A stretch of DNA of 33,576 nt from Pseudomonadota bacterium (GTDB lineage Bacteria; Pseudomonadota; Gammaproteobacteria; GCA-001735895): positions 1 to 33,576 of the forward strand of contig JADFMY010000024.1 in the NCBI GenBank assembly GCA_022563685.1, read 5' to 3'. Of this stretch, positions 8,304 through 16,074 are shown piece after piece. The notes under the pieces are model-generated. The model was given only the letters and a program-made list of their open reading frames with translations. It searched no databases and had not been told where the DNA came from. A program made the translations under genes and the position numbers. Numbering within the stretch: position 1 is the stretch's first letter; each line of letters starts with the position of its first letter.

Positions 8304-9391
8304 CGAATCGCGTCGCTCTTTTTTAATTCGACAAAGTCCTGGTCGATTGCAACCGGTGCGTGATTGATCCAGCCGGGGTAGGCGGGGCCGTGGCTGCTTA
8401 AGGCCTGTCGCGCATCGATTTGAACATGGCTGGACAACTGGTTGCTGAGAATCAAGGGTTCATAACAGCAGTCGATCGATGCCAGCAATTCATCCCAATG
8501 GGGTCGTGGTTGCCGTGAAATGAGATCGCTTAGTTCTGCAATAAGCGTAAGTTGTGGCATCGATTCATATTGACGATCGATCCAGTGCGGCCGAGCGATA
8601 GCCTCGCAAAAGTTTTTCCAGAAATGTGCCTCTATCGCACCGAGGCTGATAAATTCCAGATCCTGACACTGGTAGATGTTGTAACAGGCCGCGCCGCCGT
8701 TGATCACAAATCCGGCGCGTTCAGTGGCGCCCTGTAATAGCGGTGCATATTGCCAGGACAAGCTGGTCTCAAACAGGCTGATATCAAGAAAGGCGCCCTT
8801 GCCACTGCGTGCGCGAGCGTACAGCGCCGCCAGAATGGTAATGCTCGCCTGCATCGCACCGGCGTGGTCTGCAATCGGGGGAAAACTCATCACTGGTCTT
8901 TCCGCAGTACCGCTGACGCTGAGCTGGCTGGTCGCAGCACAGTAGTTCAGGTCGTGACCGGCACGCAATTTATATGGGCCGGTCTGCCCGTAACCGGATA
9001 GTGCGCAGTGAATCAAGCGTGGATTGATAGGCTCCAGGATATCGCGACCGAAGCCGAGGCGTTGTAACACACCGGGGCGGTAGGATTCGAGTAGTACATC
9101 GGCATCGGTGAGTAATTCCAGCAGGGTTTGTTTGCCGGAATCTGATTTCAAATCGATGCGGGCAACGCGTTTACCCCGGTTAAGGTGACGGTAAACCGGT
9201 GAGACCTTATCGTCACCGCTATACATGAACTTACGCATCGGGTCACCAGCTGGTGGTTCGATCTTGATCACGTCGGCGCCAAGGTCCGCGAGCTGGCGGG
9301 TAGCATAAGGGCCGGGCACGTACTGGGATAAATCGATAACCCTGATATCACCCAGAAAACGCTGTGATTTCAAGTCGTTATCCGGTTTCAA
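8288..9391 (-). CDS. CaiB/BaiF family CoA-transferase or alpha-methylacyl-CoA racemase-like protein
   Basis: The 367-aa product belongs to class III CoA-transferases. It has IRVIDLSQYVPGPYATRQLADLGADVIKIEPPAGD at the N-terminus (residues 16-50), DVLLESYRPGVLQRLGFG near 98-115, and GHDLNY near 145 with the aspartate that is catalytic in the family. Length and motif pattern fit alpha-methylacyl-CoA racemases (about 360-380 aa) better than the longer formyl-CoA transferases, but the activity cannot be separated by eye. It would act in the cytosol on acyl-CoA made by the neighbouring ligases. The only start after an in-frame stop is a TTG at 9391, nine bases behind the ligase stop, so it is probably translated by coupling. 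Confidence 0.87.
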   Translation of the reverse strand: MKPDNDLKSQRFLGDIRVIDLSQYVPGPYATRQLADLGADVIKIEPPAGDPMRKFMYSGDDKVSPVYRHLNRGKRVARIDLKSDSGKQTLLELLTDADVLLESYRPGVLQRLGFGRDILEPINPRLIHCALSGYGQTGPYKLRAGHDLNYCAATSQLSVSGTAERPVMSFPPIADHAGAMQASITILAALYARARSGKGAFLDISLFETSLSWQYAPLLQGATERAGFVINGGAACYNIYQCQDLEFISLGAIEAHFWKNFCEAIARPHWIDRQYESMPQLTLIAELSDLISRQPRPHWDELLASIDCCYEPLILSNQLSSHVQIDARQALSSHGPAYPGWINHAPVAIDQDFVELKKSDAIRWQTR

Positions 9392-9400
9392 CGGGGCGAC

Positions 9401-10636
9401 TCAATCGTATTGGCGGATATCGTCGATCACTTTTCCGTCGTTGGGCAGGCTATCGGGCTCGACTAATTCGACTTCGCCACGTAGCTTGCAGATCTGGCGA
9501 ATACTATCGATGATGCTATCGACAAGCGATTCATCCGAGCTGTTGCATTCGCATTTCAGCTTGATCTGGTCGGCCTCGTCGACCCAGTCGATTATCAGGC
9601 GCGCCTTGATGATTTCATCGTGTCGCTTCACCACCTTATCGATCTGCTCGGGGTGGATAAACATGCCGCGAACCTTGGCGGTTTGATCGGCTCGGCCCAT
9701 CCAGCCCCGGATGCGTTTATTGGTGCGTCCACAGGGACTGGTGCCCGCCATAATCGCGGACAGGTCGCCGGTTGCAAAGCGGATTAATGGATACTCTGGA
9801 TTCAAACTGGTGACCACGACCTCGCCGACTTCGCCATCGGCTAAGGGGTCACCGGTGCCGGGACGCACGATTTCGAGGTAAACCCCTTCATCGATTATCA
9901 GGCCTTCCTGTGCGCTGGATTCGTAGGCGATTACCCCGAGGTCAGCCGTGGCATAACATTGTTGAACGCGAATACCGCGCTCAACGAAGCCCGCTCGCAG
10001 CGAAGGAGGCAGGGCTTCGCCACTCACCAGGGCCTTGTTGATGGAACTGACATCGGTGTCCAGTTCATCCGCCTTATCGAGAATGATTTTTAAAAACGAC
10101 GGTGTGCCGACATAGCCCTGCGGAGATAAATCGGCGATGGTTTGCACCTGTAGTTCAGATTGCCCAACACCTGCGGGTATGACGCTACATCCAAGCGCGT
10201 GGGCGCCACTGTCGAGCATCGACCCTGCAGGGGTGAAGTGATATGAAAAACAATTGTGTATCCGCTCGCCAGGGCGAAAACCGGCGGCGTAGAGTGTGCG
10301 CGCAAAACGCCAGTAATCGTGACGGTTGCAACCCGGTTCATAAATTGGTCCGGGTGAGGCGAATATATGCGTCAATTCTGGCGCCGCAATAGCGGCGTAT
10401 CCACCAAAAGGGTGGTTGCTTTTCTGCCGTTCGATTAATTCGGATTTGCGTGTAATCGGTAATTTTGCGATTGCTTCGATATCGGTTATTTCGTCTGGAC
10501 TGACATCGCCAGGCAACGATCGATAGGCGGGTGCTTTATTTTTTGCATGGGAGACCTGGTTGCTGACGGCCTGAATCAGAGCCCGCTGGCGTTCCAGAGG
10601 ATCGCGGGTTTCGAGACTATCGTAATGTTCGCTCAT
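9401..10636 (-). CDS. Phenylacetate-CoA ligase-like AMP-binding enzyme
   Basis: The 411-aa protein resembles PaaK-type acyl-CoA ligases, which are shorter than other ANL enzymes. Visible landmarks are the HAKNKAPAYR segment, KLPITRKSEL, FASPGPIYEPG where the phosphate-loop region is expected, SGEALPPSLR, QCYATADLGVIAYES, EVVVTSLNPEYPLIRFATGDLS, and the C-terminal GRADQTAKVRGMFIHPEQID hinge. It would activate an aromatic or other carboxylate with ATP and CoA in the cytosol. PaaK-like ligases beside branched-chain-type ABC transporters and a second ligase are a recurring arrangement in proteobacteria. The paa ring-hydroxylation genes are absent, so phenylacetate itself is not supported as substrate. 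Confidence 0.88.
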   Translation of the reverse strand: MSEHYDSLETRDPLERQRALIQAVSNQVSHAKNKAPAYRSLPGDVSPDEITDIEAIAKLPITRKSELIERQKSNHPFGGYAAIAAPELTHIFASPGPIYEPGCNRHDYWRFARTLYAAGFRPGERIHNCFSYHFTPAGSMLDSGAHALGCSVIPAGVGQSELQVQTIADLSPQGYVGTPSFLKIILDKADELDTDVSSINKALVSGEALPPSLRAGFVERGIRVQQCYATADLGVIAYESSAQEGLIIDEGVYLEIVRPGTGDPLADGEVGEVVVTSLNPEYPLIRFATGDLSAIMAGTSPCGRTNKRIRGWMGRADQTAKVRGMFIHPEQIDKVVKRHDEIIKARLIIDWVDEADQIKLKCECNSSDESLVDSIIDSIRQICKLRGEVELVEPDSLPNDGKVIDDIRQYD

Positions 10637-10647
10637 ATTAGTATATT

Positions 10648-10766
10648 GGCTCTTCCCCTAATTCTGTAGGGTCGAATTCATTCGACCAATTGTGCGGGTG
10701 TTCATTATTGGCCGAATAAATTCGGCCCTACAAGCATAATCTACCCACTCAATTTGGGGAAGGGCC
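10648..10766. repeat. Composite palindromic repeat, 119 bp, with inverted ends
   Basis: The ends GGCTCTTCCCCTAATT (10648-10663) and AATTTGGGGAAGGGCC (10751-10766) are inverted repeats with two mismatches. Inside are two hairpins: GGTCGAAT/ATTCGACC (10670-10687) and GGCCGAAT/ATTCGGCC (10710-10727), themselves mirror copies ending in GTAGGG and CCCTAC. Similar GTAGGG-TCGAATTCATTCGACC-type repeats are scattered in many proteobacterial genomes (recalled, not searched). It separates livF from the ligase gene and could modulate read-through between them. Confidence 0.75.
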
Positions 10767-10806
10767 TAAATCTAATGTTGATGGTTTGTAGCGAATGGCT
10801 CCGTCA

Positions 10807-11637
10807 TTATGCCAGCCAGCGTTTACGTCGACGGTAGTGCTTCACTTTGCGGAAATTGACACGTTCACCCTGGCTGATACCGAGATAAAACTCCTTTACG
10901 TCCTTATTTTCGCGTAACTCGTCAGCCGTGCCATCGAGCACCACACGTCCGTTTTCCAGGATATAGCCATACTTGGCATAACGCAGGGCGATATTGGTAT
11001 TCTGTTCGGCGAGCAGGAATGTGACGCCCTCTTCGGCATTCAGACGTCCTACAATCTCAAAGATTTCTTCGACCAGTTGCGGCGCCAGGCCCATCGATGG
11101 TTCGTCGAGTAAAACCATTTTCGGTCGCGACATTAACGCCCGGCCTATAACCACCATTTGTTGTTCACCGCCGGAGGTGTAACCGGCCTGGGCTTTGAAA
11201 CGTTCCTTCAGTCTGGGGAAATAACTGTAAACCAGTTCCAGATCACGCTGAATCGCGGCGTTACCATCCTTGCGGGTATAGGCGCCGGTAAGCAGGTTTT
11301 CCTCAACCGTCAAATGTTCAAAGCAATGGCGGCCTTCCATGACTTGAATGACACCTTGCCGAACCAGGTCAGACGAGGTGAGCCTGTCAATACGCTCACC
11401 TCGAAACTCAATGGTGCCCTTGGTGATATCGCCGCGTTCGGGACGCAGCAAATTAGAAATCGCTTTCAGCGTGGTGCTTTTACCCGCGCCGTTGGCGCCG
11501 AGCAGGGCGACGATGCCCTGCTCGGGAACTTCGAGTGAAACACCTTTCAATACCAGTATGACGTGGTCGTAGATCACCTCTATATTGTTGACTTCCAACA
11601 TAGGTTTGGTATCGGTCTGGATTGCAGTTGCGTTCAC
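10807..11637 (-). CDS. HAAT-type ABC transporter ATP-binding protein (LivF-like)
   Basis: This cytoplasmic ATPase powers import by the adjacent permeases. It has Walker A GANGAGKST, the Q-loop region GVIQVMEGRHCFEHLTVEENLL, the signature YTSGGEQQM in place of the usual LSGGQ, Walker B MVLLDEPSMGL and the switch-histidine region LLAEQNTNIAL, where Q replaces the common His, as in other LivF proteins. The tail (RVNFRKVKHYRRRKRWLA) is very basic. A TTG at 11661 gives 284 aa; the GTG at 11637 (276 aa) is preferred because AGGAA lies ten bases upstream. It starts 47 bp after the binding-protein stop and is part of the same operon. Substrate is unknown; the family carries branched-chain amino acids, amides, urea and aromatic acids. 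Confidence 0.93.
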   Translation of the reverse strand: MNATAIQTDTKPMLEVNNIEVIYDHVILVLKGVSLEVPEQGIVALLGANGAGKSTTLKAISNLLRPERGDITKGTIEFRGERIDRLTSSDLVRQGVIQVMEGRHCFEHLTVEENLLTGAYTRKDGNAAIQRDLELVYSYFPRLKERFKAQAGYTSGGEQQMVVIGRALMSRPKMVLLDEPSMGLAPQLVEEIFEIVGRLNAEEGVTFLLAEQNTNIALRYAKYGYILENGRVVLDGTADELRENKDVKEFYLGISQGERVNFRKVKHYRRRKRWLA

Positions 11638-11684
11638 TGTTCGCTCATTCCTATAGGTCAAATAACCAGGGTCTGACCGACTAA

Positions 11685-13001
11685 TTAGCAGGTACGCGCT
11701 GTGACATTATTTTCAGCCGCGTATTGTGCTGAATCTGCTGCAACTAGCGGCCCGGTTATATCGCGAAGTGGCTCATAGAATCCGGTCACCATGCTCCATT
11801 TTTTCGCTTTGGCATCCCATTGCTGCAATGCTACCTGTCCAGGGCCTTCGTGATTTTCACAGGTGATCTTGACCGGGATGGTAAAGTCTGGCAAGCCCAG
11901 CTCTTTCAAACGAGCTTCGTCAACATCGAGTGCTTCGAAACCATCGCGCACATGCTTACCGGTAACTTTGTTGGTACCGTGAATAGCCATAGCCGTGCGA
12001 ATCGCTTCAGCGGTCCACATTGCTGCTACCAGTCCTCGATTGTAGAGCACCTCGCCAATACGCGCGCGTTCACCCAGCCCCTTACCGGCATCGTAAATAT
12101 ACTTTTTGATGTCGTCGTGCGCAGGGAAGTTGTCGCCCGGCTGGTGAAACGCACCGGAGAGATAGCCATCTGCGGCAGCGCCGGCAGGCAATACATCGTT
12201 TTCGGAACCCGACCACCAGGCACCGATAAAGCGATTCATCGGATAACGAATCGACCCGGCTTCTTTAATGGCGACCTGGTTCATCACGCCCCAGCCCCAC
12301 ATCAACACCCAGTCGGGCTTCTCTTTCCGAATTCGTAACCAGGTTGCTTTTTGCTCCTGACCAGGATGATCGACGGGCAACAGTAAGAGTTCGAATCCGA
12401 ATTTCTTTGCAGCAACTTCGAGCGTGCGAATAGGTTCTTTACCGTACGCCGAGTTATGATAAACAAGGGCTATTTTTTTACCCTTTAGATTTTCCATTCC
12501 CCCTTCTTTCTCGCCAATATACTTTACGAATATGGTTGCCTGGCTCCAGTAGTTAGCAGGAAAGTTAAACACCCAGGGGAATATCTTTCCGTTAGCCGCC
12601 GATGCACGGCCATAGCCCATCGAAAAAATGGGGATTTCATCGACACTGGATTTTGGAATCAACTGATAGGTAATACCGGTTGACAGGGGCTGGATTACGA
12701 GGGCGCCTGATTCACCTGCATTTTTGACGCTTTCATAACACTCTACACCGCGTTTGGTGTTGTATGCCGTTTCACAGGGAATCAGGTTGATTCTTGTGTT
12801 GTTGATGCCCCCATCGCGTGCGTTGAGCATGTTCAAATAATCGCCATACCCATTGGCAAAGGGAATGCCGTTCGGCGCATAGGGGCCGGTACGGTAGTCA
12901 AATGATGGAATTGTCAACTCGTAAGCACTGGCAATCCCGGATAGTAGTGGCACCGCCAAAAGCGCAGCCACAATCGTTTTGCTTAGACTTCTAATTTTCA
13001 T
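11685..13001 (-). CDS. ABC transporter periplasmic substrate-binding protein (branched-chain amino acid family)
   Basis: The 438-aa protein starts with a Sec signal peptide (KIRSLSKTIVAALLAVPLLSG, probable cleavage after ASA near residue 26) and then a type I periplasmic-binding fold typical of the Peripla_BP_6 group. It binds the ligand and delivers it to the LivHM-like permeases. The N-terminal YELTIPSFDYRTGPYAPNG and the conserved cysteine pair context (IPCETAYNTKRGVECYES) resemble binding proteins of transporters linked to acyl-CoA ligases, not the true leucine-binding LivJ. The ATG is preceded by a strong GGAGG five bases upstream. Its leader holds three copies of a 49-bp hairpin unit, which may set its level above that of the permeases. 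Confidence 0.93.
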   Translation of the reverse strand: MKIRSLSKTIVAALLAVPLLSGIASAYELTIPSFDYRTGPYAPNGIPFANGYGDYLNMLNARDGGINNTRINLIPCETAYNTKRGVECYESVKNAGESGALVIQPLSTGITYQLIPKSSVDEIPIFSMGYGRASAANGKIFPWVFNFPANYWSQATIFVKYIGEKEGGMENLKGKKIALVYHNSAYGKEPIRTLEVAAKKFGFELLLLPVDHPGQEQKATWLRIRKEKPDWVLMWGWGVMNQVAIKEAGSIRYPMNRFIGAWWSGSENDVLPAGAAADGYLSGAFHQPGDNFPAHDDIKKYIYDAGKGLGERARIGEVLYNRGLVAAMWTAEAIRTAMAIHGTNKVTGKHVRDGFEALDVDEARLKELGLPDFTIPVKITCENHEGPGQVALQQWDAKAKKWSMVTGFYEPLRDITGPLVAADSAQYAAENNVTARTC

Positions 13002-13006
13002 TGTTT

Positions 13007-13011
13007 CCTCC
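13007..13011 (-). promoter_or_regulatory. Strong ribosome binding site of the binding-protein gene
   Basis: GGAGG on the minus strand ends five bases before the ATG at 13001. It is the strongest Shine-Dalgarno sequence in this operon and lies next to the 49-bp tandem repeats. Confidence 0.8.
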
Positions 13012-13015
13012 GGTT

Positions 13016-13160
13016 ATATACAAGGATGTATTGTATGCCGATTTTGCAGGAGCAAAAAGCGGCGATATACAAGGATGTATTGTATGCCGATTTTGCAGGA
13101 GCAAAAAGCGGCGATATACAAGGATGTATTGTATGCCGATTTTGCAGCAGCAAAAATCGG
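13016..13160. repeat. Three tandem copies of a 49-bp hairpin-forming unit
   Basis: Units begin at 13016, 13065 and 13114. The first two are identical over 49 bp; the third matches over its first 33 bases and then differs at about four positions. Each unit holds two dyads: ATACAA...TTGTAT around seven bases, and GCCG-A-TTTTGC...GCAAAA-GCGGC around a four-base loop. The block sits between the livM-like stop and the start of the binding-protein gene, in the leader of the latter. Possible roles are RNA stabilisation or repeated protein binding. Confidence 0.9.
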
Positions 13161-13254
13161 TAATATTATTTCCAACAACTTTCAAACAACATCTTACTAC
13201 ATACGTCAGCCACCGTTTCATCAGCTTGCTTGACCCTTTAGGGGTGTTTGCAAA

Positions 13255-14331
13255 CTAATGCGGAAACGGCCATAGACGCAATTTTTCCTTGGCGATCCGC
13301 CACAGGCGTGCGAGCCCATGTGGTTCGACAATCAAAAATACAATAATCAGTGCCCCGACAGTCATGATTTCAATGTGAGCAGCCAGTGCGGTGTTGGTAC
13401 CGAGCCCACCGACCAGAATATTTTTTAACAATATGGGCAGCAGCACCAGAAAAGCAGCACCTAAAAATGAACCGAGCACCGAGCCCAGGCCACCGATGAT
13501 AATCATAAACAATACCAGAAATGACTGGTTAATATCGAAGGCATCTGTTGGCTCTGCCGATCCAAGCCACACGGCAAAATACAATGCCCCGGCCATACCG
13601 ATATAAAAAGAGGAGATCGCAAATGCAGATAACTTGGCAATTAACGGCCGTACGCCGATCAACTCGGCGGCTATATCCATATCGCGAATCGCTATCCAGT
13701 TGCGCCCCAGCCGGCCACGCGCCAGATTTTTTGCTACCAGTGCAAAAATCGCAACGATGGATGCGCACAATAAATACTTCGCCGCCGGCGGTGCTGCCGG
13801 ACCGGTAATGAGCACGCCAAACAACGTCATCGGCGGGGCGGTAATCATGCCAGTCAGGTTATAGTTAACAAACCAGCCGACCTTGTTGAACAACCAGATT
13901 AGAAAAAACTGTGACGCGAGTGTCGCAACGGCGAGATAAAAACCCTTGATGCGTAGCGATGGTAATCCAAACAGGGTTCCGACCGCAGCGGTGATTAAAC
14001 CGGAAATAAGTACCAGCGGTATAAACCCCAGCTCTGGAAACGCGACCATCAACTTATAAACCGAAAACGCGCCAACGGCCATAAACCCGCCTGTACCCAG
14101 CGAAACCTGTCCGCAATAACCGGTGAGAATATTCAGGCCCAACGCCGCCAGGGAATAAATAAGAAAAGGCAACAGCAGGGCGTTGATCCAGTATTCACTA
14201 GCCACCATGGGTACGATGACAAAAGTCGCGAATAGCACGGCATAAATAACGTATCGGTCTTGTGTGATAGGAAACAACGCCTGATCGGCGCTGTAACTGG
14301 TTTTAAACTGTCCTGTTTCACGGTAAAACAT
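13255..14331 (-). CDS. HAAT-type ABC transporter permease (LivM-like)
   Basis: This 358-aa inner-membrane protein has about ten hydrophobic segments and the LivM signature region LTGYCGQVSLGTGGFMAVGAFSVY (residues 69-92), the GLPSLRIKGFYLAVATLASQF stretch near 120-140, and the cytoplasmic coupling segment RGRLGRNWIAIRDMDIAAELIGV near 205-227 that contacts the ATPases. It forms the translocation pore with the LivH-like partner encoded 17 bp upstream. The N-terminal 25 residues are polar (MFYRETGQFKTSYS...), as in permeases of ligase-linked transporters. It is followed by the 253-bp spacer with tandem repeats. Confidence 0.93.
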   Translation of the reverse strand: MFYRETGQFKTSYSADQALFPITQDRYVIYAVLFATFVIVPMVASEYWINALLLPFLIYSLAALGLNILTGYCGQVSLGTGGFMAVGAFSVYKLMVAFPELGFIPLVLISGLITAAVGTLFGLPSLRIKGFYLAVATLASQFFLIWLFNKVGWFVNYNLTGMITAPPMTLFGVLITGPAAPPAAKYLLCASIVAIFALVAKNLARGRLGRNWIAIRDMDIAAELIGVRPLIAKLSAFAISSFYIGMAGALYFAVWLGSAEPTDAFDINQSFLVLFMIIIGGLGSVLGSFLGAAFLVLLPILLKNILVGGLGTNTALAAHIEIMTVGALIIVFLIVEPHGLARLWRIAKEKLRLWPFPH

Positions 14332-14348
14332 TGCTAGCCTCTGACTCT

Positions 14349-15245
14349 CTACACTCTTTCTATTATTCGTTCGCCAAACAATCCTTGCGGGCGAAACAGC
14401 AAAAACGCCAGTGCAAGCATATAGGCGAACCAGTTTTCAATCGCGCCACCGACCATTGGCCCGACATAAATCTCGGCAACTTTTTCACCAACGCCGATGA
14501 TCAGGCCGCCGATGATCGCGCCTGGTATCGAGGTAAATCCACCAAGAATGAGTACCGGCAAGGCCTTTAAGGCGATCAGTGATAGTGAAAACTGTACGCC
14601 TGATTTTGAACCCCACATGATGCCGGCGACCAGCGCGACGACTCCCGATACCGACCACACGATCACCCAGATCGTACGCAGTGAAATACCCACCGAAAGC
14701 GCTGCCTGATGATCGTCGGCCACCGCGCGCAGGGCGCGCCCCGTGCGCGTTTTATGAAAGAATACAGACAGCACGGCGACCATTACTGCGGCCGTTGCCG
14801 CCGCAAAAACTTCGAGCTTTTCGACGTAGATATCAAAATTATCCAGCATCCAGTCGGAGGCTCCCTGCGGGATACCTATATCCAGTAATTTTACATCCGA
14901 ACCCCACAATATATCGCCGAATCCCTCGAGCACGTAGGCCAGTCCAATGGTCGCCATGAATAGAATGATAGGCTCCTGATTGACCAGGTGTTGCAGCATC
15001 AGCCTTTCGATAAGCCAGGCCAGCGCTATCATGACTAGAATAGTTCCAGCGATGGCAAGCCACACCGGCATACCAAATTTATCCATGAAACCAACCAGCG
15101 TCAGCGCGGCGAACAGCGCCATGACGCCTTGAGCAAAATTAAACACACCGGAGGCCTTAAAAATGAGTACGAAACCCAGCGCCACCAACGAATACATGAC
15201 GCCGGCCATCACGCCGCTGAGCACGACTTCGATAAAAAAGATCAC
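14349..15245 (-). CDS. HAAT-type ABC transporter permease (LivH-like)
   Basis: The 298-aa protein has about eight membrane segments and the LivH-type pattern: GVMAGVMYSLVALGFVLIFKASGVFNFAQG at the N-terminus, a long charged loop FHKTRTGRALRAVADDHQAALSVGI near residues 165-190 that couples to the ATPases, and GVQFSLSLIALKALPVLILGGFTSIPGAIIGG near 220-250. It pairs with the LivM-like permease. The start is GTG at 15245, with AAGGTG upstream; no ATG lies in the right place. It begins 24 bp after the LivG-like stop, consistent with one operon. Confidence 0.93.
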   Translation of the reverse strand: MIFFIEVVLSGVMAGVMYSLVALGFVLIFKASGVFNFAQGVMALFAALTLVGFMDKFGMPVWLAIAGTILVMIALAWLIERLMLQHLVNQEPIILFMATIGLAYVLEGFGDILWGSDVKLLDIGIPQGASDWMLDNFDIYVEKLEVFAAATAAVMVAVLSVFFHKTRTGRALRAVADDHQAALSVGISLRTIWVIVWSVSGVVALVAGIMWGSKSGVQFSLSLIALKALPVLILGGFTSIPGAIIGGLIIGVGEKVAEIYVGPMVGGAIENWFAYMLALAFLLFRPQGLFGERIIERV

Positions 15246-15269
15246 TGCAGGGCACCTTTGTTAATTGAC

Positions 15270-16061
15270 TCAGTCATGCGCCACTCCCAAATAAGCTTCG
15301 ATCACTTTCTCGTTGGTGCGAATTTCGTTTGGCGAGCCATCGGCTAACTGACGGCCATAGTCGAGTACTACAACGCGGTCCGACAAATCCATCACCACGC
15401 TCATGTCGTGTTCGATCAATATGATCGTGGTGCCAAACTCCATGTTAACGTCGATGATGAAACGCGACATGTCTTCCTTTTCTTCGCTATTCATGCCTGC
15501 CATTGGCTCATCGAGCAATAGCAGATCGGGTTCTGCGGCCAGCGCACGCCCTAGTTCGACTCGTTTTTGCAACCCATAAGGTAGTTTCCCGACCTGCTTC
15601 TTGCGAATTGCCTGTATGTCGAGGAAGTCGATAATCTGTTCGGCTACCCTGCGGTTTTCCAGCTCTTCGGCTCTCGCCGGGCCGATATGCAGCGCCTGCC
15701 AGAACAGATTGGTCTTCATTTTCAGATTGCGCCCGGTCATGATGTTATCGAGCGTACTCATACTCTTAAACAGAGCGATATTTTGAAAGGTGCGTGCAAT
15801 TCCCTGGCTTGCGGCTTCGTAAGGGCGCATCTGCTTACGTGTTTGACCTTTATAGGTAATCGTCCCCTGTTGCGGATGATAAAAGCCATTGATCACATTC
15901 AGCATCGAGCTTTTACCCGCGCCGTTGGGGCCAATAATTGCACGAATTTCGCCTTTTCGGGTATCGAAGCTGACCCCATCGAGCGCCTTTACGCCACCGA
16001 ACGTGAGGCTGACGCCTTCAACCTCGAGTAACACTTCATCGCTTGAACCGTTTGTTGTCAT
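15270..16061 (-). CDS. HAAT-type ABC transporter ATP-binding protein (LivG-like)
   Basis: The 263-aa ATPase has Walker A GPNGAGKSS, Q-loop IARTFQNIALF, signature LPYGLQKRVELGRAL, Walker B LLLLDEPMAGM and the switch histidine in LIEHDMSVVM. It is the LivG counterpart of the LivF-like protein and binds the same permease pair. The ATG at 16061 was chosen because it opens the conserved LLEVEGVSLTFGG strand; upstream codons in frame would run into the acyl-CoA synthetase gene, whose stop is 13 bp away. No obvious ribosome binding site is present, so translation may depend on coupling to the synthetase gene. Confidence 0.93.
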   Translation of the reverse strand: MTTNGSSDEVLLEVEGVSLTFGGVKALDGVSFDTRKGEIRAIIGPNGAGKSSMLNVINGFYHPQQGTITYKGQTRKQMRPYEAASQGIARTFQNIALFKSMSTLDNIMTGRNLKMKTNLFWQALHIGPARAEELENRRVAEQIIDFLDIQAIRKKQVGKLPYGLQKRVELGRALAAEPDLLLLDEPMAGMNSEEKEDMSRFIIDVNMEFGTTIILIEHDMSVVMDLSDRVVVLDYGRQLADGSPNEIRTNEKVIEAYLGVAHD

Positions 16062-16074
16062 TAGATTGCAGAAA

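Noticed and set aside
13016-13160. CRISPR array
   Set aside because: The 49-bp units are directly adjacent with no unique spacers, and no cas genes are present.
12979-13258. Overlapping short frames encoding repeated peptides across the 49-bp repeats
   Set aside because: The repeated amino acids (for example MYCMPILQ) only reflect the DNA repeat. The 49-bp period shifts the frame, and no ribosome binding site supports translation.
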